Source: Planctomycetota bacterium (GTDB lineage: Bacteria > Planctomycetota > Phycisphaerae > WQYP01). Taken from it: a stretch of 42,581 bases of DNA. Shown in pieces: positions 34,122 through 42,581 of the stretch. The notes under the pieces were generated by a model. That model had not been told where the DNA came from. It made no database searches and was given only the letters and a program-made list of their open reading frames with translations. Where the stretch lies: positions 1-42,581 of the forward strand of contig JAKBCC010000021.1 of the NCBI GenBank assembly GCA_021808105.1, read 5' to 3'. Both the position numbers and the translations under genes were made by a program. Numbering within the stretch: position 1 is the stretch's first letter; every line of letters begins with the position of its first letter.

Positions 34122-34709
34122 GTGTGGCGGTCGGAACTTCAGGAAGATATTGCTGTGAGCGAATTGCCTTATAAAATTGCGACTTTGGTATACATTTTTG
34201 ACGAGCGGGGAAATACCCTGCTTTTGCATCGTAAAAAGGCTCCCAATCAGGGGTTGTACTCCCCCATTGGTGGAAAGCTGGAGCAGGGTATCGGGGAATC
34301 GCCTTATCAGTGCGCAATGCGCGAGGTGCAGGAAGAGATAGGTCTGGCGTTGAAATACAGCGATATTCGGCTTTGCGGCCTTGTGTCGGAAAAAGCTTAC
34401 GAAGGAGCCACGCATTGGCTGATGTTCTGTTTTGAGGTTACGCGCGCTATTACATTGACAGAGTTGGAAATTCCTGAGGGGTCGCTGGAATGGGTCCCAA
34501 TTGCGGAAGTTGCTCATCGCCCTATTCCGGAATCAGATCGCAAAGCTATCTGGCCATTAATGCTGCAACATAGCTCGCAGATCCTTAAATTTAGCGGCAC
34601 AGCGGCAATCCCCGAAGTTTTCAGCCTGTATCTGGATTGCAGCAAACCAGGTGACATGCGGGTCATCCAGGAACATACCGCCCCATCGGCACCATCATCC
34701 GGGGCGTAG
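34122..34709 (+). CDS. Nudix hydrolase
   Basis: Up to 195 residues. The Nudix box is GGKLEQGIGESPYQ, then CAMREVQEEIGL; the catalytic REVQEEIG core is intact, but there are two extra residues between the first Gly and the first Glu compared with the classic G-x5-E spacing. Such enzymes cleave nucleoside diphosphates linked to other groups; the substrate is unknown. Start choice is uncertain: ATG 34122, or GTG 34155 (VSELPYK), which has AGGAAGA upstream and begins right before the conserved fold. It lies 25 bases after fumC. Confidence 0.88.
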   Translation: MWRSELQEDIAVSELPYKIATLVYIFDERGNTLLLHRKKAPNQGLYSPIGGKLEQGIGESPYQCAMREVQEEIGLALKYSDIRLCGLVSEKAYEGATHWLMFCFEVTRAITLTELEIPEGSLEWVPIAEVAHRPIPESDRKAIWPLMLQHSSQILKFSGTAAIPEVFSLYLDCSKPGDMRVIQEHTAPSAPSSGA

Positions 34710-34854
34710 GGCAATCAACACACTAACGGCCTGTGTAAGACTTTAAGCATTTGCACGACCAATCATCCATGACCGGACGTGCGTGCGTACAATAGTCAAC
34801 GCGTGCGGGCTGTTAATCGCATGAATCGCGTCGCCTTTGGCAGGATGGACCATT

Positions 34855-36876
34855 ATGTACAGCAAAATGAATCGTATGTTAACCACATTGATGGTTATCG
34901 GTTTGGCAGCCGTGGGAGTGCTTTTTTATAATTATTTCACGGCCAATAATAATCCGGTGCTCGGTGATGCGGAAGCGGGGATACAGGCCCCGGATTTTCC
35001 GGCTGATTATACATGGATCAACACACCCGAGCCGCTAAGCTTCCAACATCAGTTGAAAGGGCAGGTGGTGCTGCTGGATTTTTGGACGTATGGGTGCATT
35101 AACTGCATTCACCTTATTCCCACGGAAGAGCGGCTTTTGCATCACTTTTCCAAACAGCCTTTTGAAATTATCGGTGTGGAAAGCGCCAAATTCACCAACG
35201 AGGCCATCGCATCGCACGTGCGCGATGCGGTGCTGCGTTATGGAATCACCAACCCGGTGGTTGTTGATCAGAACATGACGATCTGGAATATGTACGGCGT
35301 AAACGCGTGGCCGACACTGGTCCTGGTGGATGCTTCAGGACATGAAGTTGGATCCGTTGCCGGTGAAGCCGGCTACCACGCGCTGAAACGGATTATCGCA
35401 AAAACAATTGCTGCCGACCGCAAGGCCGGCACGTTGGCCGCGCACCCACTGAATCTTCCCGTGCAGCATACGCTGGTATCCGCCGGTGGATTACTGTTTC
35501 CTGGAAAAATCATTGCCGATTCGAAAATACATCGTCTGTTCATTGCCGATACGGGGCACAATCGAATTGTGGAAACCACCTGGCCTGATGCCCTGGGCCG
35601 CTGCAAGCTGGTGTCACTATTTGGAAATGGCCGCTGCGGTCACGTGGACGGCCGGGCCAGGCAGGCGGAGTTTGATGCGCCGCAGGGGCTGGCGGTGAAT
35701 GACGGGGCGCTTTATGTCGCGGATACCATGGGAGAATATATCCGCAAGATTAATTTACAAACCGGCAATGTTTCCACGGTGCTGGGAAACGGACACGAAG
35801 TTTACGACACCACCGGCGGTGGCGTTGGAACGCAGCAGGGCATTAATTCGCCATGGGATTTGGTCGCACGCGGACATACCCTCTACATTGCCATGGCCGG
35901 CGAGCATCAGCTTTGGCGCGAAAATGTGCTGACTCACCGGGCGTCAGCTTTGGCGGGTACCGGCGGCGAAGGGTTGCAGAATGGCCCCGCCGATCAGGCT
36001 ATGCTGGCACAACCTTCAGGGTTGGTGCTGGACGGCAATATCCTCTATTTTGCTGACAGCGAGAATAGTGCCGTTCGCGGCTTGAATCTGAAAACCATGA
36101 AAGTATTTACCGTCATCGGGCATGGCCTGTTTGATTTCGGTGATAAAGACGGCGGCCCGAATACGGCCTTGCTGCAACATGATCTAGGCGTGGCGATGCT
36201 GGGGCACAATATACTGGTAGCCGACACCTACAATGACAAACTGCGGCTAATCAACCCGACGACACGAATGGTATCCACTTACGCCGGTGACGGTAAACCT
36301 GGAACCGGCAAACCCGGCGGACCTCTGAAACTGAACGAACCGGGCGGCCTGAACGTTTCCGGACATGATATTTTTGTCGCGGATACCAACAACCAGCGCA
36401 TTGTTGAAATGAATGCTGTAACCAAAGCTTGGCATCAGTTGGCTATCGCCGGTTTAGCTCCGCCGCGGGCACCGATGGTTGCAAAAGCAGGGAAAAAATC
36501 GTCTCGCGGCGAGGCGGCGGTGGCCGTGCAAGTAGATCCCGGTAAAACGCTGACGCTGCGGTTTGATCCAAAGTTGCCGGCCTTCACGCACTTGACACCG
36601 GATATTCCGATAAGTCTGCGCCTCACTTCCGGTGCGCATGTGATTGCTGAAGAATCGGTGGATGCACACGGCAAAACACCTGTCGACTTCAGCATTACGC
36701 CCGCTACGCTGGCTATGGCAAAAGCAGTGGGGACGGCCAATTTACATTGGCAGATCAAAGTATATTACGCTTACTGCACGGATGGGGCGCAGGGGCTGTG
36801 CGTGCCGGCATCGCAAAGTGCCCTGCTGACGGTTAAAATGGTTCCCGGCGGTAAGTCGTTGGTGGCGTTGCCGTGA
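34855..36876 (+). CDS. Membrane-anchored thioredoxin-like protein with NHL repeats (NHLRC2-type)
   Basis: 673 residues from ATG 34855 (AGGA nine bases upstream). An N-terminal hydrophobic segment (LTTLMVIGLAAVGVLFY) anchors or exports it. Residues of about 40-190 form a thioredoxin/TlpA-like domain: VVLLDFWTYGCINCIHLIP has CxxC (CINC), and AWPTLVLVD has the cis-Pro loop. Residues of about 220-540 form an NHL beta-propeller with LFIADTGHNRIVE, LYVADTMGEYIRKI, LYFADSENSAVRG and IFVADTNNQRIVE. The C-terminus is a beta-sandwich ending in YCTDGAQGLCVP. The order matches animal NHLRC2. Activity on a disulfide in the envelope is likely. The partner is unknown. Confidence 0.9.
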   Translation: MYSKMNRMLTTLMVIGLAAVGVLFYNYFTANNNPVLGDAEAGIQAPDFPADYTWINTPEPLSFQHQLKGQVVLLDFWTYGCINCIHLIPTEERLLHHFSKQPFEIIGVESAKFTNEAIASHVRDAVLRYGITNPVVVDQNMTIWNMYGVNAWPTLVLVDASGHEVGSVAGEAGYHALKRIIAKTIAADRKAGTLAAHPLNLPVQHTLVSAGGLLFPGKIIADSKIHRLFIADTGHNRIVETTWPDALGRCKLVSLFGNGRCGHVDGRARQAEFDAPQGLAVNDGALYVADTMGEYIRKINLQTGNVSTVLGNGHEVYDTTGGGVGTQQGINSPWDLVARGHTLYIAMAGEHQLWRENVLTHRASALAGTGGEGLQNGPADQAMLAQPSGLVLDGNILYFADSENSAVRGLNLKTMKVFTVIGHGLFDFGDKDGGPNTALLQHDLGVAMLGHNILVADTYNDKLRLINPTTRMVSTYAGDGKPGTGKPGGPLKLNEPGGLNVSGHDIFVADTNNQRIVEMNAVTKAWHQLAIAGLAPPRAPMVAKAGKKSSRGEAAVAVQVDPGKTLTLRFDPKLPAFTHLTPDIPISLRLTSGAHVIAEESVDAHGKTPVDFSITPATLAMAKAVGTANLHWQIKVYYAYCTDGAQGLCVPASQSALLTVKMVPGGKSLVALP

Positions 36877-36909
36877 AGTGCCCCAGTGCCGTGACGCTAC
36901 GTAACAGGA

Positions 36910-37143
36910 ATGAAAATGAAATTGGAATGCAATATTGACGCCCAGGGGTCTAGAGTCCGCGGAACCGTCGGCACACTGATCATGGTTTTGGCGGTATTGC
37001 TGGCTCTGGCAGCCTGGCTGACCGGATGGAATTGGCTCTGGTGGCCCACCGCCGGTTGCACCGTGGCCGCTAACGTGATGCTTTTTCAAGCGGCCAATAG
37101 CTGGTGCGCCATTCGCGCGATGCGCGGTAAAATCGGAAATTGA
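36910..37143 (+). CDS. Small inner-membrane protein, DUF2892-like
   Basis: 77 residues. MKMKLECNIDAQGSRVRG is followed by two transmembrane helices (TLIMVLAVLLALAAWLTG and a second around residues 45-62) and ends WCAIRAMRGKIGN. The CNIDxxGxxxR start and the WCAIRAMG-like end fit the DUF2892/YgaP-like family of unknown function, often beside rhodanese or thioredoxin genes. AGGA lies before ATG 36910; ATG 36916 is also possible. It follows the thioredoxin-like gene by 33 bases, so the two are probably co-transcribed. Confidence 0.75.
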   Translation: MKMKLECNIDAQGSRVRGTVGTLIMVLAVLLALAAWLTGWNWLWWPTAGCTVAANVMLFQAANSWCAIRAMRGKIGN

Positions 37144-37240
37144 TCCGTTTTCCATGCGCCCGTGAATCAGGCAATCTACCATCGCAGCATACAGCGGGGT
37201 CAGCTTATCGGTTACGGGATGTTTTGGTCGTAGATTCCAC

Positions 37241-37257
37241 CACCGGCAGAGCCAGCA
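37241..37257. repeat. Partial CACCGGCARAGCC element
   Basis: CACCGGCAGAGCCAGCA, preceded by TTCCAC as in the copy at 40976. It matches only the left part of the elements at 11165 and 40982. Confidence 0.5.
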
Positions 37258-37280
37258 CCTTTGTGACAAACCTCCTTGTC

Positions 37281-37301
37281 ACCTGTAACCTGTAACCTGT
37301 A
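37281..37301. repeat. Heptamer repeat (ACCTGTA)3
   Basis: Three perfect ACCTGTA units at 37281, 37288 and 37295, then ACCTCCA. Inverse of the GGTTACA repeat at 24172. Confidence 0.85.
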
Positions 37302-37341
37302 ACCTCCACTGTCCCCCTGCCGCAATCGTCCTGGGCGCTGC

Positions 37342-37347
37342 TATAAT
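37342..37347 (+). promoter_or_regulatory. Possible -10 box of uvrB
   Basis: Perfect TATAAT 31 bases before the uvrB start. The matching -35 position has only a weak TGCCGC. No LexA-type box was recognised nearby. Confidence 0.4.
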
Positions 37348-37377
37348 GTCGGGCGGATATGCTTTTGGAAATGCGCG

Positions 37378-39528
37378 ATGGTGATACAGGAATATAAAAT
37401 TGTAAGCCCTTTCAACCCTACCGGCGATCAGCCGCAGGCCATTGAAAAAATTACCAGGGCGTTTCAAGCGGGGGAAAAATATCAGGTTCTCATGGGCGTG
37501 ACCGGCTCGGGGAAAACGTTTACCATGGCCCATGTCGCGGCGCGCCTCAACCGCCCGGTGCTGGTGATCAGTCATAATAAAACCCTTGCAGCCCAGTTGT
37601 ACGAAGAATTTCGCGAGCTTATGCCGCACAATGCCGTCAATTATTTTGTCAGCTATTATGATTACTACCAGCCGGAAGCGTATATTCCCCAGCGCGATAT
37701 TTACATTGAAAAAGACGCCGCCCGCAATGATGATCTCGACCGCCTGCGCTTAGCCACCACCAGTGCTCTGATAAGCCGGAGGGATGTGATGGTAGTGGCC
37801 TCGGTGAGTTGCATATTCGGCCTGGGATCACCGGAACAATACAAAAAGAAGGTGATATCGCTGCAACGCGGCGCCTCGCTGGGCCGGGAAGAGCTACTGC
37901 GGGCGCTGATTGATGTTCAATACGAACGCAATGATATTGAATTTAAGCGCGGAACATTTCGGGTGCGCGGCGATGTGATTGAAATTTTCCCGGCGTATGA
38001 AATCACAGCGTTGCGTCTGGAAATGTTCGGTGATGAAGTTGAATCCATCTGGCATATTCATCCCGTCAGCGGCGAGCGGCTGACGGAAGAAACCACCGCG
38101 TTTGTCTTTCCCGCCAAACATTATGTCGCCGATGACAGCACGATGGTGCGTGCGGTTCACGATATTCAGCAGGAACTGGAACAACGGTGCCGGGAGCTGC
38201 GACAGCAGGGCAAACTGCTGGAAGCCCAACGGCTCTTTGCCCGCACCAAATACGATATTGAAATGATGCTGGAGGCGGGGTTCTGCCAGGGCATTGAAAA
38301 TTATTCCCGGCACATTTCGGGCTCTGCGCCGGGGGCCAAGCCATCCACGCTTGTGGATTATTTTCCCAATGATTACATATTAATGATTGATGAATCGCAT
38401 GTGACAATTCCGCAGATTAACGCCATGTATTCCGCCGATCGGCACCGCAAGGAAGTATTGGTGGAGCATGGATTCCGTTTGCCCTCCGCCCTGGACAACC
38501 GCCCCATGCGCTTTGAGGAATTTGCGGGCATGTGGAATCAGGTGTTATTTGTATCCGCCACGCCGGCGAAATACGAGTTGGAACTTACCGGTGGCGAAGT
38601 AGTGGAACAGATTATCCGGCCCACCGGCCTGATTGATCCGGTTATTGAAGTGCGGCCCGCGCAGGGACAAGTCGCCGATTTACTGGAAGAGGCAAAACTT
38701 CGGGCCCAAAAGGGACAGCGGACGCTGGTCACCACCCTGACCAAGCGCCTGGCTGAGGATTTATCCCATTATCTGGGGCAGGCGGGATTGCGCTGCAAAT
38801 ATTTACACAGCGAGATACAAACATTTGACCGCATTGATATTCTCCGGGAATTACGCGAAGGTGCGTTTGACTGTCTCATTGGAGTGAACCTGTTGCGGGA
38901 AGGCCTGGATTTGCCGGAAGTTTCCATGGTGGCCATCATGGATGCGGACAAACAGGGCTTTTTGCGCAGCGAAACATCGCTGATTCAGATGATCGGGCGT
39001 TGCGCGCGAAATGTGGACGCCAAAGTATTTTTGTATGGCGACAAAATCACTCCTGCCATGCAGCGAGCCATCGATGAAACACTTCGGCGCCGCGGGATCC
39101 AGGAAGCATGGAACAACGCCAACGGCATAACCCCACAGACCATTCAGAAAGCAATCCGGCATGGCATTGAACTGGAACTCAAGGCCCGACGCGTGGCACG
39201 GGAAATGCTCTCTGAATCGGAATCCGAATTTGATCAACAGGAAATGATCCGCATGCTGGAGGAGGAAATGCTCACGGCGGCCAATAATCTGGAATTTGAA
39301 AAAGCCGCGGATTTGCGTGATCGGATCAAGGAACTCAATGCCGCCCGGCAGAATCAATCCGCCGGCTCTCCGGAGGAAAGCATGGCGAACAGCGCGCAAC
39401 AGAATGCGGAACACGAAAACGCTTTAGCCGCTGCCATTGATGAAGGCATCGCCAATCGTCTGGCCAACCGCTTCACCGCCAAGCCGCAGCAAACCAAGTT
39501 CAAGCGCGGACCCAAAAGCCGGCATTAA
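37378..39528 (+). CDS. uvrB: Excinuclease ABC subunit B
   Basis: 716 residues, slightly long for UvrB. It verifies DNA damage and loads UvrC in nucleotide excision repair. Walker A GVTGSGKT is near residues 40-47. The beta-hairpin region YYDYYQPEAYIP, helicase motifs LMIDESHVT and VSATPAKYE, LLREGLDLPEVS and the arginine-finger motif QMIGRCARN are all intact. The C-terminal UVR motif (NLEFEKAADLRDRIKEL) is followed by a 50-residue low-complexity, basic-ended tail that most UvrB lack. GTG or ATG choice: ATG 37378 gives MVIQEYKIVSPF and fits the family. Confidence 0.97.
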   Translation: MVIQEYKIVSPFNPTGDQPQAIEKITRAFQAGEKYQVLMGVTGSGKTFTMAHVAARLNRPVLVISHNKTLAAQLYEEFRELMPHNAVNYFVSYYDYYQPEAYIPQRDIYIEKDAARNDDLDRLRLATTSALISRRDVMVVASVSCIFGLGSPEQYKKKVISLQRGASLGREELLRALIDVQYERNDIEFKRGTFRVRGDVIEIFPAYEITALRLEMFGDEVESIWHIHPVSGERLTEETTAFVFPAKHYVADDSTMVRAVHDIQQELEQRCRELRQQGKLLEAQRLFARTKYDIEMMLEAGFCQGIENYSRHISGSAPGAKPSTLVDYFPNDYILMIDESHVTIPQINAMYSADRHRKEVLVEHGFRLPSALDNRPMRFEEFAGMWNQVLFVSATPAKYELELTGGEVVEQIIRPTGLIDPVIEVRPAQGQVADLLEEAKLRAQKGQRTLVTTLTKRLAEDLSHYLGQAGLRCKYLHSEIQTFDRIDILRELREGAFDCLIGVNLLREGLDLPEVSMVAIMDADKQGFLRSETSLIQMIGRCARNVDAKVFLYGDKITPAMQRAIDETLRRRGIQEAWNNANGITPQTIQKAIRHGIELELKARRVAREMLSESESEFDQQEMIRMLEEEMLTAANNLEFEKAADLRDRIKELNAARQNQSAGSPEESMANSAQQNAEHENALAAAIDEGIANRLANRFTAKPQQTKFKRGPKSRH

Positions 39529-39642
39529 CCGAAATGGCCATATTTACCTGAGAAAGCCACCCACCCAATGGCCCCAGAATCCGTATTCAGAACCGCCTAT
39601 TTTATTCTTAATAGCGAATATTAAGATAAAATTTATGATTTA

Positions 39643-39681
39643 ACCTTGCAAATCTTCCACGTCGTGGCATAATTGCAAGGT
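39643..39681 (+). promoter_or_regulatory. Nested palindrome over the ATPase promoter
   Basis: Outer arms ACCTTGCAA (39643-39651) and TTGCAAGGT (39673-39681) are perfect inverse complements. A central CCACG-T-CGTGG (39657-39667) lies exactly midway, with 5 bases on each side. The left arm supplies a -35-like TTGCAA and the right spacer a -10-like CATAAT (39668-39673) 16 bases on. Transcription would start at about 39680, so the mRNA would be leaderless or nearly so. The layout suits an operator, probably for autoregulation. Confidence 0.7.
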
Positions 39682-40866
39682 ATGATTCACAGAATTGCTC
39701 AAACCCGGGTAGCGGAGCTTCTGAAAACCTTCCCCGCCGTCGCCCTGCTTGGCCCACGGCAGGTAGGCAAAACCACACTCGCTCATTCCATCGCCGAGGC
39801 GCAAAATCGCAGCGCGATTTATCTTGATCTTGAGTTGCCCTCGGATTTAGCCAAATTGACGGAGCCGGAACTTTATCTTCAGCGGCACACCGATAAATTA
39901 GTCATTATTGATGAGATTCACCGCCTGCCGGGGATATTCCAAACCCTGCGAGCGCTGATTGACCGCCGCCGCCGTACTGGCTCGAAGGCGGGCCATTTTC
40001 TTCTTCTCGGTTCGGCATCCATGGATTTGTTGCAGCAGTCCGCCGAAACGCTGGCGGGCAGAATCGCGTACATTGAGCTTTCTCCGCTTATGGCCAATGA
40101 GGTAGCCTCTACCGGGCCTCACGCGGAGGCTATGCTCTGGTCGCGGGGCGGATTTCCGGAAAGTTTCCTGGCCACGACTGATGCAGAGAGTTTTCAGTGG
40201 CGCTCGCAATTCATCCAAACCTATCTGGAGCGGGACGTTCCCGCGCTTGGCCCGCGCATTCCCGCCCATACGCTTCACCGGTTCTGGCAGATGCTTGCCC
40301 ATAGCCAGGGGCAACTTCTCAATGCGGCACAACTCGCACAAGCCAACGGAATCAGCGGCCAAACCGTCGCCCGATACCTGGATATTATGGTTGATCTTCT
40401 GTTGGTACGCCGCCTTAATCCGTATCTGGCAAATGCTAAAAAGCGTTTAACCCGATCTCCGAAGGTTTATGTCCGCGACAGTGGTTTGGTGCATGCCCTG
40501 CTGGGCATTCGCAATGGCGAAGAGTTGCTCGGCCATCCCGTTTCCGGTTGGAGTTGGGAAGGGTTCGTCATTCAGAATGTTCTTGCGGTTCTGCCGCCAT
40601 CGGTACAAGCGTACTTTTATCGTTCCAGCGCCGGAGCGGAGATCGACTTGGTTCTTGAGCACTCGGCTAAGGACATCTGGGCCATTGAGGTGAAACGATC
40701 CCTCAATAATCCGGCACCGGCGCGGGGGTTCCACACCGCTTGCCAGGACATTGGTGCCACGCGAAAAATTGTCATATACCCCGGTACTGAAATGTTCATG
40801 TTGGCTCACGACACCCAAGCCATCCCGCTGGGAAAGTTCATGCAGGAGGAACGCATCCGGTTTTGA
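39682..40866 (+). CDS. AAA_14/DUF4143 ATP-binding protein
   Basis: 394 residues from ATG 39682, which lies one base after the palindrome. Walker A LLGPRQVGKTT is at residues 22-32, and Walker B is LVIIDEIHRLP. A helical middle and a winged-helix-like segment (AQLAQANGISGQTVARYLD) come next. The C-terminal DUF4143 part has KVYVRDSGLVHALLGI, WEGFVIQNVL and AGAEIDLVLE followed by WAIEVKRS, which resembles a PD-(D/E)XK core (D...ExK). Such proteins are widespread in anaerobes and often in multiple, transferred copies; function is unknown, with DNA binding or defence suggested. The AT-rich 5' flank contrasts with its neighbours. Confidence 0.88.
   Translation: MIHRIAQTRVAELLKTFPAVALLGPRQVGKTTLAHSIAEAQNRSAIYLDLELPSDLAKLTEPELYLQRHTDKLVIIDEIHRLPGIFQTLRALIDRRRRTGSKAGHFLLLGSASMDLLQQSAETLAGRIAYIELSPLMANEVASTGPHAEAMLWSRGGFPESFLATTDAESFQWRSQFIQTYLERDVPALGPRIPAHTLHRFWQMLAHSQGQLLNAAQLAQANGISGQTVARYLDIMVDLLLVRRLNPYLANAKKRLTRSPKVYVRDSGLVHALLGIRNGEELLGHPVSGWSWEGFVIQNVLAVLPPSVQAYFYRSSAGAEIDLVLEHSAKDIWAIEVKRSLNNPAPARGFHTACQDIGATRKIVIYPGTEMFMLAHDTQAIPLGKFMQEERIRF

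Positions 40867-42581
<1,715 letters not shown>

Overview
The window reads as a chromosomal segment of a Gram-negative-type bacterium with moderate G+C. It has an AsmA-like envelope protein, a GT-C glycosyltransferase, RseP and Dxr. Together with an archaeal-type phosphoglycerate mutase, a thioredoxin/NHL-repeat protein of the NHLRC2 type, weak or absent Shine-Dalgarno (SD) sequences on many genes, and intergenic gaps full of simple repeats, this suggests Planctomycetota (Phycisphaerae-like). That assignment is inference; no rRNA gene is present.

Layout. 1-870: 3' part of apgM, with a frameshift. 918-3914 (minus): a beta-propeller protein with an amber codon in its signal peptide, a multi-pass membrane protein and a small basic protein. 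3916-4311: a repeat cluster and tRNA-Arg(CCU). 4354-10260 (minus): tilS, a GT39-like membrane glycosyltransferase and a large AsmA-like protein. 10400-11131 (plus): a secreted protein. 11256-22502 (minus): amt, a glycosyltransferase, a SNF2 helicase with a zinc-ribbon partner, dxr-rseP, a lipoprotein and ald. 22503-24840: mostly non-coding, with one small membrane protein and a dense field of heptamer, nonamer and other simple repeats. 24841-27320 (minus): a decayed defence island with a DUF1156 methylase fragment joined to a DUF499 tail, an intact DUF1016/YhcG nuclease and a SNF2-helicase stub. 27628-29364 (minus): prfA, rpmE with its terminator, and a CAU-anticodon tRNA. 29460-30442 (minus): a two-gene HEPN unit. 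30595-34709 (plus): an L-galactose-dehydrogenase-like AKR, an LgoD-like alcohol dehydrogenase, fumC and a Nudix hydrolase. 34855-42581 (plus): a thioredoxin/NHL protein, a small membrane protein, uvrB, an AAA_14/DUF4143 ATPase under a striking palindromic promoter, and the start of gyrB.

How the genes work together. Most genes are housekeeping: isoprenoid synthesis (dxr), regulated intramembrane proteolysis (rseP), tRNA-Ile2 decoding (tilS), translation (prfA, rpmE), DNA repair and topology (uvrB, gyrB), and nitrogen handling (amt, ald). The AKR and LgoD-like genes fit consecutive oxidations of L-galactose to tagaturonate, with the lactonase step missing. The most unusual signals are the HEPN gene pair, the SNF2 plus zinc-ribbon pair, the deletion-fused defence remnants, the structured leader of amt, the nested palindrome over the ATPase promoter, the amber codon inside an otherwise sound signal peptide, and the many heptamer repeat families.
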